NCBI RefSeq assembly: GCF_030272615.1
Contig: NC_081407.1
Span: 270,291,870-270,355,869, forward strand
From: Cryptomeria japonica
Taxonomy: Eukaryota; Streptophyta; Pinopsida; Cupressales; Cupressaceae
Length of the DNA: 64,000 nt
Reading direction: 5' to 3'
Shown: positions 36,075 through 47,071 of the stretch, in pieces
Position numbering within the stretch: the first letter of the stretch is position 1
Layout: the number at the start of each line of letters is the position of its first letter
The notes under the pieces: model-generated
The model's input: only the letters and a program-made list of their open reading frames with translations
Told to the model about the DNA's origin: nothing
Database searches by the model: none
Program-made: the position numbers and the translations under genes

Positions 36075-37068
36075 TGTGTGGGGGAAAAAGTGACACTAAG
36101 CAAACATGCCCTAATCTCACCTTCAATCACACATTTGTGGAATACGAAAGAGCCTAGAGGTATCACACAATTGGCTACTTCTTCTTGTGAAAGAGAGAGC
36201 CACGGGCTACCTATTAGGATTTCTATTCCTTTGTTGTAATTGAAAGATAAAATGATGCAAGTTCAATTCCTAACCCCAAAATGCAAGTATGAACTAATGA
36301 CAAGATTGCAGAATTGAACTTAAACAATGGAAAGCTGTAAATACAAGGATAAGACAAGAATGCAAATGCGTACCCAGAGTTAAAATCTGACTGAAAATGT
36401 TCGGGATGGGGGCGCGGGCGCCACTGTCCTGATTCTGCCCCTGAAACTGCTCCAGAAACTGTTGTTTTGCACTCTAGAAAAAGCTGTCAAAAATGCTGAA
36501 AATGTTGTCTGTCAGGAGGACCAGGGCGCCCAGCGCCCCTGTCCCAGGGACCAGGGTGCCCAGCACCCCTGTCCTGGTCTTTTGCTCTGAGATTTGGTGT
36601 GAAGTTCGGTCTCCGTCTGCTTCTTCTTCCGGATCTGTAACTTGCGGCGTCATCCGAATTCCAAAACCTGCACTTATATCTGAAAAGGTGTGGTGGGCGG
36701 CTATATAGGGTTTTGCCTTAGTCAAACCCTCGCTTCGGTGATTTCCACCTCCACGAATCCCAAAGTTACAGGTGATTTCGAGATGTTTTGACCCCCGAAA
36801 TCAAGCCCCCAAGTTCAAAATAGGACCTAATTAGGGTTTTTGATTAAATGATGTATTGGAAGAATAAAATGAAAGGGGCACACTTTAATGAAAGGGCCCA
36901 ACTTTATGATGTGGGAGATGATGAAATAGAACCTTAGACCTAATTAATTTGACTAATTAAGTGCTAAAGGGGAAATGCAATGCAAAATGCAAAATGCGCC
37001 AAGGCGGGTGCTAAACTAGGTGTGAAATTATACCACCCTAGCAAGTGCGTACAATTTACGACGCTACA
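36075..37068 (-). repeat. Nested element 3' LTR (994 bp, with ~650-bp deletion)
   Basis: The first ~690 and last ~300 bp match 42154-43797. The central ~650 bp (about 42836-43490 in the other LTR) are missing, and the join lies at a GAAT word present at both edges, suggesting microhomology-mediated loss. A GC-rich inverted stretch (GGGCGCCCAGCGCCCC type) lies at 36520-36590. Confidence 0.92.
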
Positions 37069-37083
37069 TTTAGCCCCCACTTT
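37069..37083 (-). other. Nested element polypurine tract
   Basis: The minus strand reads AAAGTGGGGGCTAAA directly before TGTAGCGTCG. Confidence 0.87.
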
Positions 37084-38922
37084 AGCGGTCATATGAACAC
37101 TACGTGCATATGCAAGCTAAAGTACAGAAAAGTAAACATTATTTGAAAAAGGATATATCCATAAGTCTGTCGAACGAAGCCCCCGGCGGTATCTGCAGTA
37201 CACAGTTAGGAACCGCACCCTACAAAACACACGTTAGATCACAAAATCACCTAATGCTTACTAAGGAAGGTGATGAAAATTCGAGGGTAGCTATATGCCC
37301 CCCCCTGTTTCGGCTTGCTAATTTTAGTGAGTTGAAATAGGGTATCATGTTTACCACTTCGAATTGTTAAAGAAAATTGATGACAAATGCTCACAAGAAG
37401 ATTTGATATGAGATCAAAAACTAATGGAGAATCATTTGGTAAGAAAGAGGACTAAATCTCAATTCCAACACAACAAAGAGTGTGAGGATTTGAGAGTTCT
37501 CTAACACAAGATGAAGGATGTAAATGGAAACAAAATGCAAAGAGAAGAAAAGAAAGGAAAAAAGAATGAATACACACATTGGTGATCCATGAGAAGAATA
37601 GTGAGAGAGAAAACATGGACTTCTCGCCCCTAGATCTTGTCTAGGTGATCCATGGAAAAAGGGACATGGAGGTGATCCATGTAAGGGAGGAGAGTGAGAA
37701 AATCTAGCCTTATGCCGCTAGTTCCACTCAACCTCGTGCATGTGTGTGTAAGGGAGGTTAGAAGCACCTCATAGGAGTCTATGCCCGAGTATGCTACAAC
37801 CTATATATGTATAGTACAAAAGCGTGACATCTCGCTTTAAGAGTCTATGCTCTGGTTCCGAGAATAATCACCTTGCATAAAAGAAAAATGGAGACATCTC
37901 GCTCTAAGAGTCTGTGCTCTGGTTCCGAGAATGACCCATTGCTCAAAAAGTGTAATGTTTATGTCATAAGAAAAGTAGAACAAGGATACCTACCTTCATC
38001 ACAAAAGAAGAGACCCCAAAAATCCAACAATGTCATAGATCCAAGCAAGAGAGTTTTGCACTCTTTAGGCAAGGATAAGATAGTTGAGAAGGGATATCTT
38101 GTAATATGTGTAAAGGAGATCCTTAGAGGAGAAGAGATCTTTGTACAAAAGACACCTATCCCCAAGAGGAATTGTCTTAGACAAATATAACATCTTCTAG
38201 AATAAGACAAAGAAGAGAATAAGAATGCAATACTTCCTTCTTTTGCGAGGTTAAAGTGATTCTTAATGAAGGATGACGCTCTTTTTAACCCAATTAGGAG
38301 AGTGAATTTGTTATTGATGTATTTTACCAAGTGCAAAAGAGGTTGTAGTCAAGGACTTACACCTCTTGTAAGAGAGAATCCTTGAACAAACAACAAAAAA
38401 TGCATACAAGGAATTACATCAAGTAATAAAGTTCACACCATCCACGAAATAGGAAAAAGTGGATCCTTAGATAAAAATAAGGAAAGATCATTGCCTCTTA
38501 AGGATAAGGTCAATGAGAAGGACTTACTCAATCTTCCAGGGAGAGATTTAGACATGAACAAAATGTACTACATACTCACATGAGTTCATGCAAGCAAGAC
38601 ATTAGTGTATGTAAAATGCTCCTCATAAGAAGTGGGTAGGATAAGAAAGAGAATACACATCTTCTCCCATATCTAGGAAAAGAGGATTCTAAAGAAAAGA
38701 TGATCAATATTTCCACATTATTACCCCAAAGGGAAATTTTAATCATAAAAAGAAGAGATGTATGAAATCACTCTTGTCCCCCTAGGAACAAGAAAATTAG
38801 GCTATTATGTTGCTTCAAAAATATGATTGCACTTGAAATTGTACCATCATGAATGACAATGAGCCCCCAGTAAATGAGCTACCAATGTCACATAATGATG
38901 AGCAACATAACAGCCATTAATG
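37084..38922. other. Nested element 3' noncoding region
   Basis: No credible gene. A 40-bp segment (GACATCTCGCTYTAAGAG...) is directly repeated at 37826-37865 and 37893-37932. Several GTGATCCATG words occur at 37580-37680. The rest is purine-rich and AT-rich. Confidence 0.6.
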
Positions 38923-41900
38923 TTATTTAAAGACATGATAGACTAAATGAGGTATTTGAATATGACATGTTAAATGCTCAACTATAAGTGAGATCAAGAA
39001 CATGTATAAAATGATAAAGATTGAAGAAGAAAAGTCACCTGAAATCTTAGAAGAGGGATGAGTGTAATTTATTAGAGCCTTATCCCTAGAGGAAAGGACT
39101 TTATGATGAATAGGAGATAAAGATTCATAAGTGGATTTAGGAATTTGAGGGGATTCATAAAGAGATTTGTTCATTGCCAAGATTTCCTTATGAGGGGAAT
39201 GAGAGTTGATAGAAGTAGAAGATGATTTAGTTGAAGTGAGATCATCATCACTACTAAATATAGCATTTACATTGAGAGATGGTCTTTTAGATGCTTTGGT
39301 ACGTTTGCAGGGATTATAGCCGAGTCCAAAGGCATAATTGTGAAAATTAGTCTCTAGAGGAACTTTTATCCCTTGTTCATGAGCGCCACAACCATTTCCA
39401 TGATACCCATGCTTAGCAAAAATGTGAAAACCACGACCATAACGATCAGCCATTTCAGGAAGAGAAGGTGGTTTTTCATAAGACAAAGAATCAAACTCTT
39501 CATAATTAGAGGTGTGAGGAGAAGAAGTTTGAGAAGCGGCCACAAAATTATTGCTCATAGGTTCAGGTAAGATTGATTGATTTTTAGTTTCTTCCTTCTC
39601 TTTACCTTTAAGTTCTCTAGGAGGAACCCTATACTCACCTACAAAGGTGGGATTAAAATCAAGATATCCCCAATCGTCTTCTGCGAGAACCTTCTCAGCA
39701 TCAAAAGCCTTTTCATGTGTAGATTCAAGTTGAGAAGAATCTTCTTCAGGAACTTCAGACTCATCCAAATAATTTTGATTATCAGAAGGTGATGATTCAT
39801 CCATAAGTATCTTGTTCAAAGAGTCATTACTAGAAGAGGAAGACTTAGATGTTTGCAAACAAGCTTGAAAATTAGTATCACCTATCAAGGTATATGTCTT
39901 ATTGTTATAAATGAATTTAACTTGTCTATGCAATGTAGAGGGGACAGCTTGCATACCATGAATCCAAGGTCTCCCTAATAACAAGTTGTATGTTAGATTT
40001 CCCGACATAACATGGATAGGAGTAGGCAAAGTAACAGGTCCCACTGTGATGGGTAAGGTGATAATACCTAATGAAGACTTAGCCACATTGTCAAAGCCTC
40101 GAATGGGAGGAGAGTCGGGCTCAATAAGGGATGTATCCACATTCATCTTATGCAATAGATTAATGCTACACACATTAAGGCCAGATCCATTATCTACCAG
40201 TGTTCGTCTTATAGCAGTGTCATTTATGATAACCACAATCATCAAGGGATCATATTGATGTTGAATTTCACTAGTAGGCAACTCATCTTGAGTAAACACA
40301 ATTTGAGCTTTAGGATTCATCACAGAGTTAACCAAAGACACTATATTACTAGATGTATTAGGTGGAGGAACATTCAAATCTTTCAAGGCATCTTGTAACA
40401 TTCCATGATGAGCGGAAGAAGTTTGAATCAAATCCCAAAGGGATATCTTAGCAAGGGTAGCTTTAAGTTTTTCTATAAGATCATATTCCTTACCAAGAAC
40501 TTGTGAAATACGTGGAGCTTGGGGAAGAATAGGTTGGGAAGGAGGAAGTGAAGTGGGGATAACTGGAGGAGGATTAGGTTGCGTATTGTTTCTTGTGTTA
40601 TAGGTATGGGCAACCGCATGATAACTCTCTCTAGTCATTTGCTTAGCATACTCATAAGGGCTCTTAGTAGAATAACCTCCTTGCACAGTAATAATAGGTT
40701 TCTTAGGAGTGCAAAAAGAATCATTAGCATGACCACCTTGAACCACTAAGATAGGCTTATTTAAAGGTTGAGAATTTTGAGAAGGACAAGCACCTTGGAC
40801 AGTGAAGAGAGGTTTGTTAGGTGTTTGATTCACATGTATCAAATTGATTGAGGATGGTTTAGAGGAATGAACAAAAGTGTTGGAAGAATTATTGATAGTC
40901 TTCTCTTGCACTAAAATCTTATCACAGATTAAATCAATTTTAGGAGAGAGACAAGGGGTAGGCATTGATGTTCTAGTAGGAAGAGTAATACTAGGAAAGG
41001 TCATATCATCCTCTATCATCAAAGGATCTACATGGGGAATAAACTCTCTAGGAGAAGGATCAACATTACTCTCTAAAGTCTCACTTTTGAGAGGGAGATC
41101 TTTGAAAGAGATGTTAACCATTTTTCTTTGAACTCGGGTTTCCTTATGAGTAGAACCAAGTTGTGGAGAGGGAGAATAATTGAGATTCAAGGAAGGGGAG
41201 AAACTATCAAGGGAGTTTCCAATCTTGATTTCATCCCCTTTGGCTAGGGGTAGAGAATAATCTATACCTTCTTCTAATGGTTCATCCCAAATAGTAAGGT
41301 TGTTGAAAGGAATGTTTGAAGCATTGTCAATTTCGGGAGAGGAGATAACATTGTTTATTAATTCTGCATCCTTAGGAGGGAGAGCATCAATAGATGTGTT
41401 AAACTCATCCTCTTTCCTCAAAATATGTTCAATAGGGGAGAGAGAATTAAGGAAATTGCTTATTATTTCATCTTCTTTCTCTAAGGGATGCTTATGGGTA
41501 AGACCAACTTTAGGAGAAGGGTAAGCATTTACCATTAATTCATCATCTCTAGTGGGAATTTTGTTGGAAAAGGAAAGGCCATCACTAGGAAATGTAGGGA
41601 TAATGTCATCTTCTTGCACAAAAGGATCCTCATGAAGGGAGCATTTTTTAGGAGCCACAAAGTCATCAAGGGCATCATCTAACAAAGCATGATCATATCT
41701 ATTAAAAGGTTTATCTTTTGATTCAAAAGGAGATATCTCTTCATAGAGGGGATCATTGAAAACAACCATGTTACTAGATTTAGTGGAAGAGCTGATAGGA
41801 ATGTACCCTTGAGAGGAATCATTTGACTTATCTTTCTCATCACAACGAAATGGCATAGTAACAATGTTTATGAGTTTTTGGTAAAATGAAGGTTTGGTAT

Positions 41901-41985
41901 ATTTAGGTTTCAAAAATTCATCTAAAGCTTCATCTAACTCATAATCATCACAAATATGAACATCTTGCAAATAAAAATCTGACAT
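38923..41985 (-). CDS. Intact 1020-residue protease/G-patch protein of the nested element
   Basis: A single open frame runs from ATG at 41985 to a stop at 38923. Residues 1-390 are acidic, Ser/Pro-rich and loosely repetitive (EDEIISNFLNSL, KEDEFNTSID, KDAELINNVISSP). At about 395-435 a KP-x3-VQGG motif occurs three times. A retroviral-type aspartic protease lies at about 570-690, with catalytic TLVDNGSGLNVCS near residue 598 and LTYNLLLGRPWIHGMQAVPST. A G-patch follows near 858 (YGRGFHIFAKHGYHGNGCGAHEQG). Both modules resemble those of the surrounding Tat element. No capsid, RT or integrase is attached. An intact frame this long, amid decayed neighbours, points to recent activity helped by other elements. 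Confidence 0.85.
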   Translation of the reverse strand: MSDFYLQDVHICDDYELDEALDEFLKPKYTKPSFYQKLINIVTMPFRCDEKDKSNDSSQGYIPISSSTKSSNMVVFNDPLYEEISPFESKDKPFNRYDHALLDDALDDFVAPKKCSLHEDPFVQEDDIIPTFPSDGLSFSNKIPTRDDELMVNAYPSPKVGLTHKHPLEKEDEIISNFLNSLSPIEHILRKEDEFNTSIDALPPKDAELINNVISSPEIDNASNIPFNNLTIWDEPLEEGIDYSLPLAKGDEIKIGNSLDSFSPSLNLNYSPSPQLGSTHKETRVQRKMVNISFKDLPLKSETLESNVDPSPREFIPHVDPLMIEDDMTFPSITLPTRTSMPTPCLSPKIDLICDKILVQEKTINNSSNTFVHSSKPSSINLIHVNQTPNKPLFTVQGACPSQNSQPLNKPILVVQGGHANDSFCTPKKPIITVQGGYSTKSPYEYAKQMTRESYHAVAHTYNTRNNTQPNPPPVIPTSLPPSQPILPQAPRISQVLGKEYDLIEKLKATLAKISLWDLIQTSSAHHGMLQDALKDLNVPPPNTSSNIVSLVNSVMNPKAQIVFTQDELPTSEIQHQYDPLMIVVIINDTAIRRTLVDNGSGLNVCSINLLHKMNVDTSLIEPDSPPIRGFDNVAKSSLGIITLPITVGPVTLPTPIHVMSGNLTYNLLLGRPWIHGMQAVPSTLHRQVKFIYNNKTYTLIGDTNFQACLQTSKSSSSSNDSLNKILMDESSPSDNQNYLDESEVPEEDSSQLESTHEKAFDAEKVLAEDDWGYLDFNPTFVGEYRVPPRELKGKEKEETKNQSILPEPMSNNFVAASQTSSPHTSNYEEFDSLSYEKPPSLPEMADRYGRGFHIFAKHGYHGNGCGAHEQGIKVPLETNFHNYAFGLGYNPCKRTKASKRPSLNVNAIFSSDDDLTSTKSSSTSINSHSPHKEILAMNKSLYESPQIPKSTYESLSPIHHKVLSSRDKALINYTHPSSKISGDFSSSIFIILYMFLISLIVEHLTCHIQIPHLVYHVFK

Positions 41986-42029
41986 TTTGAAATTGCATAA
42001 AATTTAAACACACAATGCAAAGAAACACA

Positions 42030-42052
42030 CTTTTTTTTTTTTTTTTTTTTCT
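42030..42052. repeat. Poly(T)/poly(A) run
   Basis: About 22 T residues lie in the nested element's leader, between its primer-binding site and ORF. Confidence 0.9.
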
Positions 42053-42130
42053 TTTTAATGAAAATGAAATGAAAACACACTAAATCTAGATCTAGATCTA
42101 ACAAATGCAATGCAAGAGGAAGCAATGATA

Positions 42131-42150
42131 GATTCACGTCGGGTTCACCA
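42131..42150 (-). other. Nested element primer-binding site
   Basis: The minus strand reads TGGTGAACCCGACGTGAA..., three bases from the LTR. It differs from the host Tat element's site, so the two use different tRNA primers. I cannot name the tRNA. Confidence 0.75.
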
Positions 42151-42153
42151 AAA

Positions 42154-43797
42154 TGTGTGGGGGAAAAAGTGACACTAAGCAAACATACCCTAATCTCACC
42201 TTCAATCACACATTTGTGGAATACGAAAGAGCCTAGAGGTATCACACAATTGGCTACTTCTTCTTGTGAAAGAGAGAGCCACGGGCTACCTATTAGGATT
42301 TCTATTCCTTTGTTGTAATTGAAAGATAAAATGATGCAAGTTCAATTCCTAACCCCAAAATGCAAGTATGAACTAATGACAAGATTGCAGAATTGAACTT
42401 AAACAATGGAAAGCTGTAAATGCAAGGATAAGACAAGAATGCAAATGCGTACCCAAAGTTAAAATCTGACTGAAAATGTTCGGGATGGGGGCACGGGCGC
42501 CACTGTCCTAATTCTGCCCCTGAAACTGCTCCAGAAACTATTGTTTTGCACTCTGGAAAAAGCTGTCAAAAATGCTGAAAATGTTGTCTGTCAGGAGGAC
42601 CAGGGCGCCCAGCGCCCCTATCCTGGCAGGACCAGGGCGCCCCACGCCCCTGTCCTGGTCTTTTGCTCTGAGATTTGGTGTGAAGTTCGGTCTCCGTCTG
42701 CTTCTTCCGGATCTGTAACTTGCGGCGTCGTCCGAATTCCGAAACCTGCACTTATATCTGAAAAGGTGTGGTGGGCGGCTATATAGGGTTTTGCCTTAGT
42801 CAAACCCCCGCTTCGGTGATTTCCACCTCCATGAATAGCCAAGTTGTATTGTAAAATGTATTGTGTGTGCAGACCTAGTGTGTGTGCAAGGTCCTTAAAT
42901 GCAAGAAAGCAAACTAGAGCAACCTAGAAAGTAAACCCTAATTGCTTGTAAATGATAATGTAAATGCTCTAAATCAAGATGCAAAGTGATCTAAAGCATG
43001 GATAAATGATATATTGAAGCTTATGCAAAGACATGAAAACAACATGAAATCATACCCAACCCCCAAGGGAGAGGTACAAGCCAATCTTCAGTCGGTAATC
43101 TCCTATTGTTCTTCAATGTCTTCCAAGCCCTAAATGGATGAATGGATTTGATAAATGTTTGATGGATGGATGTTGAATGTTGTTGAAGTCTTCAAAGATC
43201 TGCTCTTTCACTGCATATGAGGTTCCTGAAAACGAAAATCGGATCCTTTCAAATGAAGAAAGAGAGCTCTTATATATGAAACCCTAGGTCGCAATTTCGT
43301 CTTTTGGCCGACCTAGAGATTGAATATCCTGCCAATTTCTTGGGGTTAAGATTTATTTTATGATTGGGTCGTGCTCCTAAAATTTCGGGAAAAATGTCCG
43401 GGACCATGTTGCACTCCGAGCGCCATGGTCCCGACAACTTTTCACCAAATTTTCAAGGTCGTCGGATATGATGATTTTAGAGAGAATCCCGAAGTTACAG
43501 GTGATTTCGAGATGTTTTGACCCCCGAAATCAAGCCCCCAAGTTCAAAATAGGACCTAATTAGGGTTTTTGATTAAATGATGTATTGGAAGAATAAAATG
43601 AAAGGGGCACACTTTAATGAAAGGGCCCAACTTTATGATGTGGGAGATGATGAAATAGAACCTTAGACCTAATTAATTTGACTAATTAAGTGCTAAAGGG
43701 GAAATGCAATGCAAAATGCAAAATGCGCCAAGGCGGGTGCTAAACTAGGTGTGAAATTGTACCACCCTAGCAAGTGCGTACAATTTACGACGCTACA
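42154..43797 (-). repeat. Nested element 5' LTR (1644 bp, full length)
   Basis: This is the promoter-side LTR. On the minus strand a TATA-like word (CATATATAAGAGC) lies at about 43268-43280, inside the part missing from the other LTR. A second TATA-like word (CTATATAG) lies at about 42779-42786 and is shared. Confidence 0.92.
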
Positions 43798-43802
43798 CTT
43801 AG
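43798..43802. repeat. Target-site duplication CTTAG, right copy
   Basis: It directly follows LTR base 43797. The gag frame reads VTSK into this site and FDKY out of the left one. Confidence 0.92.
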
Positions 43803-44853
43803 ATGTCACAAAGTGTGTAGGAAATGGAGGCATTGGAATGCTTTTGTCAAATGGATAAGGACATATGTCTCTCATTGTGTATGTTGGCTTCGGTGTATTT
43901 ATGTCCTCCATTTTCTTTTGTAAGTCCCTGATTTGTTGCTCCAAATTGATCTTCGGTGGAGACCGACTTCTTGGACCATACCCCATGCTTAAGGCACCAA
44001 TTGGAGGAGGAGCATGTTGCATATATGGATGATATTGATCATACACATGTTCATATGGAGGAGGTCTATAATGATGCTGCGTATATGGACCACTTAGTAT
44101 AGAGTCATGATGAGGAACGAAATATCTTCTTTGTCCATGTATACCATACTCTATAGGAATGTCATGAGTTTGTTCTAGTGTGTTGCCCCCAAATTTGACG
44201 TGGGGTTTCCTTGTGTCCAAATTTTGAGCATGCCTTTGAGTATCCAATTGCTTTGGTGGTTGATCCTTAGCATTGGAATGTGATTGAGCATATTTTTCTG
44301 CATAAGACTTCCATAATGGTCTGTGAAGGTGAGTATCATATGCTTGACCATGTGTGTATGCGACCTCTGGTTTTTGAAACAAAGATGATGGTGATTCAGG
44401 CACCATATGTGGTCCTCTATTGCCTCCACTATTAGGCCTCCTTTGATCCATGTTGAGGTGAGGTTGTTTCAAAGGTCGATTTTCCATTATTTGAGACATG
44501 TCAAAATCATGAGGAATCTTGGCTCCACTTTATGCCATCACTTGTAGAAAATATTGTCTATCTCTCCTCATTATTTCCTCAACCAATCAATTAAAATGAA
44601 GATTCATAATGGTGTCTTCCACTTCTGCTGAATGTACAGAAAAGTTGTCCATATTGTCATTGTGTGTATCATTGTTGTTTGTAGTGTCCATGTGCTCAAC
44701 ATTTGGAATGTTTCTATAGGCATCCATGTCAGGTAATGTAGTATGATCAGAATTGAAAAAGATATCATTGTCATACTCATAGGAACTCATGTTTGCGGAC
44801 TCTTGAGCCTCTTTAGTTTCTCTCCTAGATTTTTGGGAACGGGTTTCAACCAT
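43803..44853 (-). pseudogene. gag: Tat gag N-terminal part, before the nested insertion
   Basis: A Met at 44853 starts MVETRSQKSRRETKEAQ and an Asn/Asp/Met-rich stretch to a stop at about 44587. After about 30 codons with stops, the same frame runs on from 44499 through a His/Pro/Tyr-rich region (HHYRPPPYEHVYDQYHPYMQ) and a short coiled coil (LEQQIRDLQKKMEDINTP). It ends at MPPFPTHFVTSK, the family's entry into capsid, exactly where the nested element's duplication lies. The sequence resumes at 36069. Confidence 0.82.
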
Positions 44854-47050
44854 GAACTAGGTATTGACCAAGATGTGTGAGACTAGATGAAAATGGAAAG
44901 AGTATGGAAGACCAAGAGTTGGATGGAATGTAAATGAATCTGAGGTTTACTTGCAATGTCCAAAATGTCAGACCAAGTATGTATGTAGTAGAGTGGGTGT
45001 GACTTCCAAAGAGAGGATAGTTTCTCTTGATGAGGTAAGTTGACCTTGACTCTAAGTAAGACCAAATGAGACCCAAAGGTGATAGACCTTGATGAGGGAC
45101 CACTTAGCAAAATGTTGTTGTATGTAGTGTGTTGACAAAGTATGATGAGGACAAGCAAGTGACCTTTTGACTCAAGTTTAGACAAATGTGTATGTAATGT
45201 AAGGTGTAAAGGAATGATGGAATTTGTGAGACCCAAAGACAAGTTGAATGCTTGATGAAACCCTGGAGAAATAACCTAGGAAGCTCAAGAATTCTAAAAC
45301 TGACTGTTCTTGTTTGCTGAATTATGAAAGTTCTCAATCCTGAACACAAACGTGTATGTATACTTCACAGACGCTACTCTGACAGACACAGACGCGTTTC
45401 TGAGATGTTATAAATGCGAAGTTGCTCAAAACACAGACGCGTTTCTGCCCTTCACAGACACGGTTATACGACATAGATGCTATTATGTCAAACACAGACA
45501 CGTTTCTGCAAAATTTGTGCAATTTTTTTCAATCTGTGAAGTTGCTTTGTTGTGACCAAATCTGAATATTTGACTGTTTTTCGTGACAAGAGGACACAGT
45601 GTTGATGAGGACTCAATGTTTGCAAGTTTTAGACTCAAAAATGACTCAAAGAAAGTGTGATGTCTGATGTAAAATTGTTTTGTATACACTTGAAGACACA
45701 AAAGACACAATGTTTTGATGTTTGGTCTTGAATGTTTGATTTTTCAAAATAAGTCAAGCACAATTCTTATGGCTGGCCAAGACAATAGTTGTTGATCCCA
45801 CATGGAGTTTCCCCTGAGGCTACGCTATTTGGAGCGGATACTTAGATGCTTGACCCCACTGGCTCCACCCTCGGCACTCACTTCTCAAGGCAGCCAAGCA
45901 TCAGTCCCCATGAAAACTCCTCGTGGCGAACTTTGTATCTCTACTAAGAACCATATGTGTGTGGGCCGCTACCATAGGTCCGACCTCCTGCCTCAATAGC
46001 TAGAAGGATTTTGGCTTCTAAAACAAAAAGGTGCTAGTAAGGGCATCCGCTCGTGTGGCCATACATGCGGCACTTTCGGCTCTGTAAATATAGAAGGCTC
46101 CCAACCGATAGGGGTTACGCCCTACAAATGATCAAATAAATTTGATCAAACGGGTTTATGGGGAGACATAGTGTCGGTATGAACTAATCAGCACACATTA
46201 TTCATAGTTTTCACCATGAATACAGTTATTTATAGTGGTTTGGAAGAAGATGGCTTTTCTTTTGCTACCACTTGGGTCGTTCTCTCCTCACTAGTAGTCC
46301 TAATGACCACACGGGGAGACAGGCCCTCTAAAGATTAAACAAAAAGAGCCTATTACTCAAGACACAAAAGACAATGATTTAATTTTAGTGCACCAATTGA
46401 AGTGTTTGCTAGTATATGAAAACAAGGCACACAATAAAAATCCAAAAACCCTTGCCAAGGACCTGCAACAAAGATTTATTAGTAGTTTGGATTGTTTGAA
46501 ATAATCATCCCTTCCTGCAAGCACACAAGTTAGGTAAATTTTAGATCCAAAAGACTTTGTGAAAATAGGGGCCTTCAACAAAACGATTTTGCTTTCAAGA
46601 CAAGCTGCACCAGTTTCGTTAGCTAGATCTGAAAATGTTAGCTCAAAATAAACCAGATCTAAAAAATCGAATGACTAAAAACTGAATCAATGAAAACCCC
46701 CAAAACGACATCAGCGCACACAGACACGGTTACCATAAACACAAACATGGATTTTGGACGCAGACGCGCTTCTGTGACACATAGACGCGGCTCCAAAACG
46801 CAGATGCGGCGTCTGGACGTAGACGTGCCTAAAAACCCCACAGACGTGATTTCTGGAATCTGCAAAAAAAAAAAAAAATACTGTCGAGGGTGTGGACACG
46901 ATCCTAGATGTCGTAGACGCGGCAGAAAACCAAAAACGCGATCTGAAAGCATGCAGATGCGAAAATACCAAAATACTGTCGAAAATGTCAGATCTGCAAC
47001 TTCAAAACACAAAATCTTCAACAAAGATGTTAAATGCAAAAGGGACAAGA
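44854..47050 (-). other. Tat 5' untranslated leader
   Basis: About 2.2 kb between primer-binding site and gag start, with no credible protein. Two clusters (45350-45510 and 46710-46930 on plus) carry repeated CACAGACGCGTTTCTG-like words. Long leaders with GC islands are common in Tat elements. Confidence 0.65.
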
Positions 47051-47068
47051 GTCCCACCGGGTGTGCCA
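47051..47068 (-). other. Tat primer-binding site
   Basis: The minus strand reads TGGCACACCCGGTGGGAC, three bases from the LTR. It begins with TGG, complementary to a tRNA CCA end, but I cannot name the tRNA with certainty. Confidence 0.75.
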
Positions 47069-47071
47069 AAA

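Larger units (their letters stand above)
36075..43797 (-). mobile_element. Nested non-autonomous LTR element with a protease/G-patch ORF
   Basis: LTR-like repeats at 36075-37068 and 42154-43797 (TGTGTGGGGG...GACGCTACA on plus) are flanked by exact CTTAG duplications at 36070-36074 and 43798-43802. A primer-binding site and a polypurine tract are both in place. The only long frame is a 1020-codon ORF; no capsid, RT, RNase H or integrase was found in the 5.1-kb interior. The shared LTR portions differ at about 1% by eye, mostly transitions, so it is younger than its host Tat element. Confidence 0.94.

Noticed and set aside
38923-41985. The 1020-codon ORF as a host cellular gene
   Set aside because: It sits between LTRs with target duplications, primer-binding site and polypurine tract, and contains a retroelement protease, so it belongs to the element.
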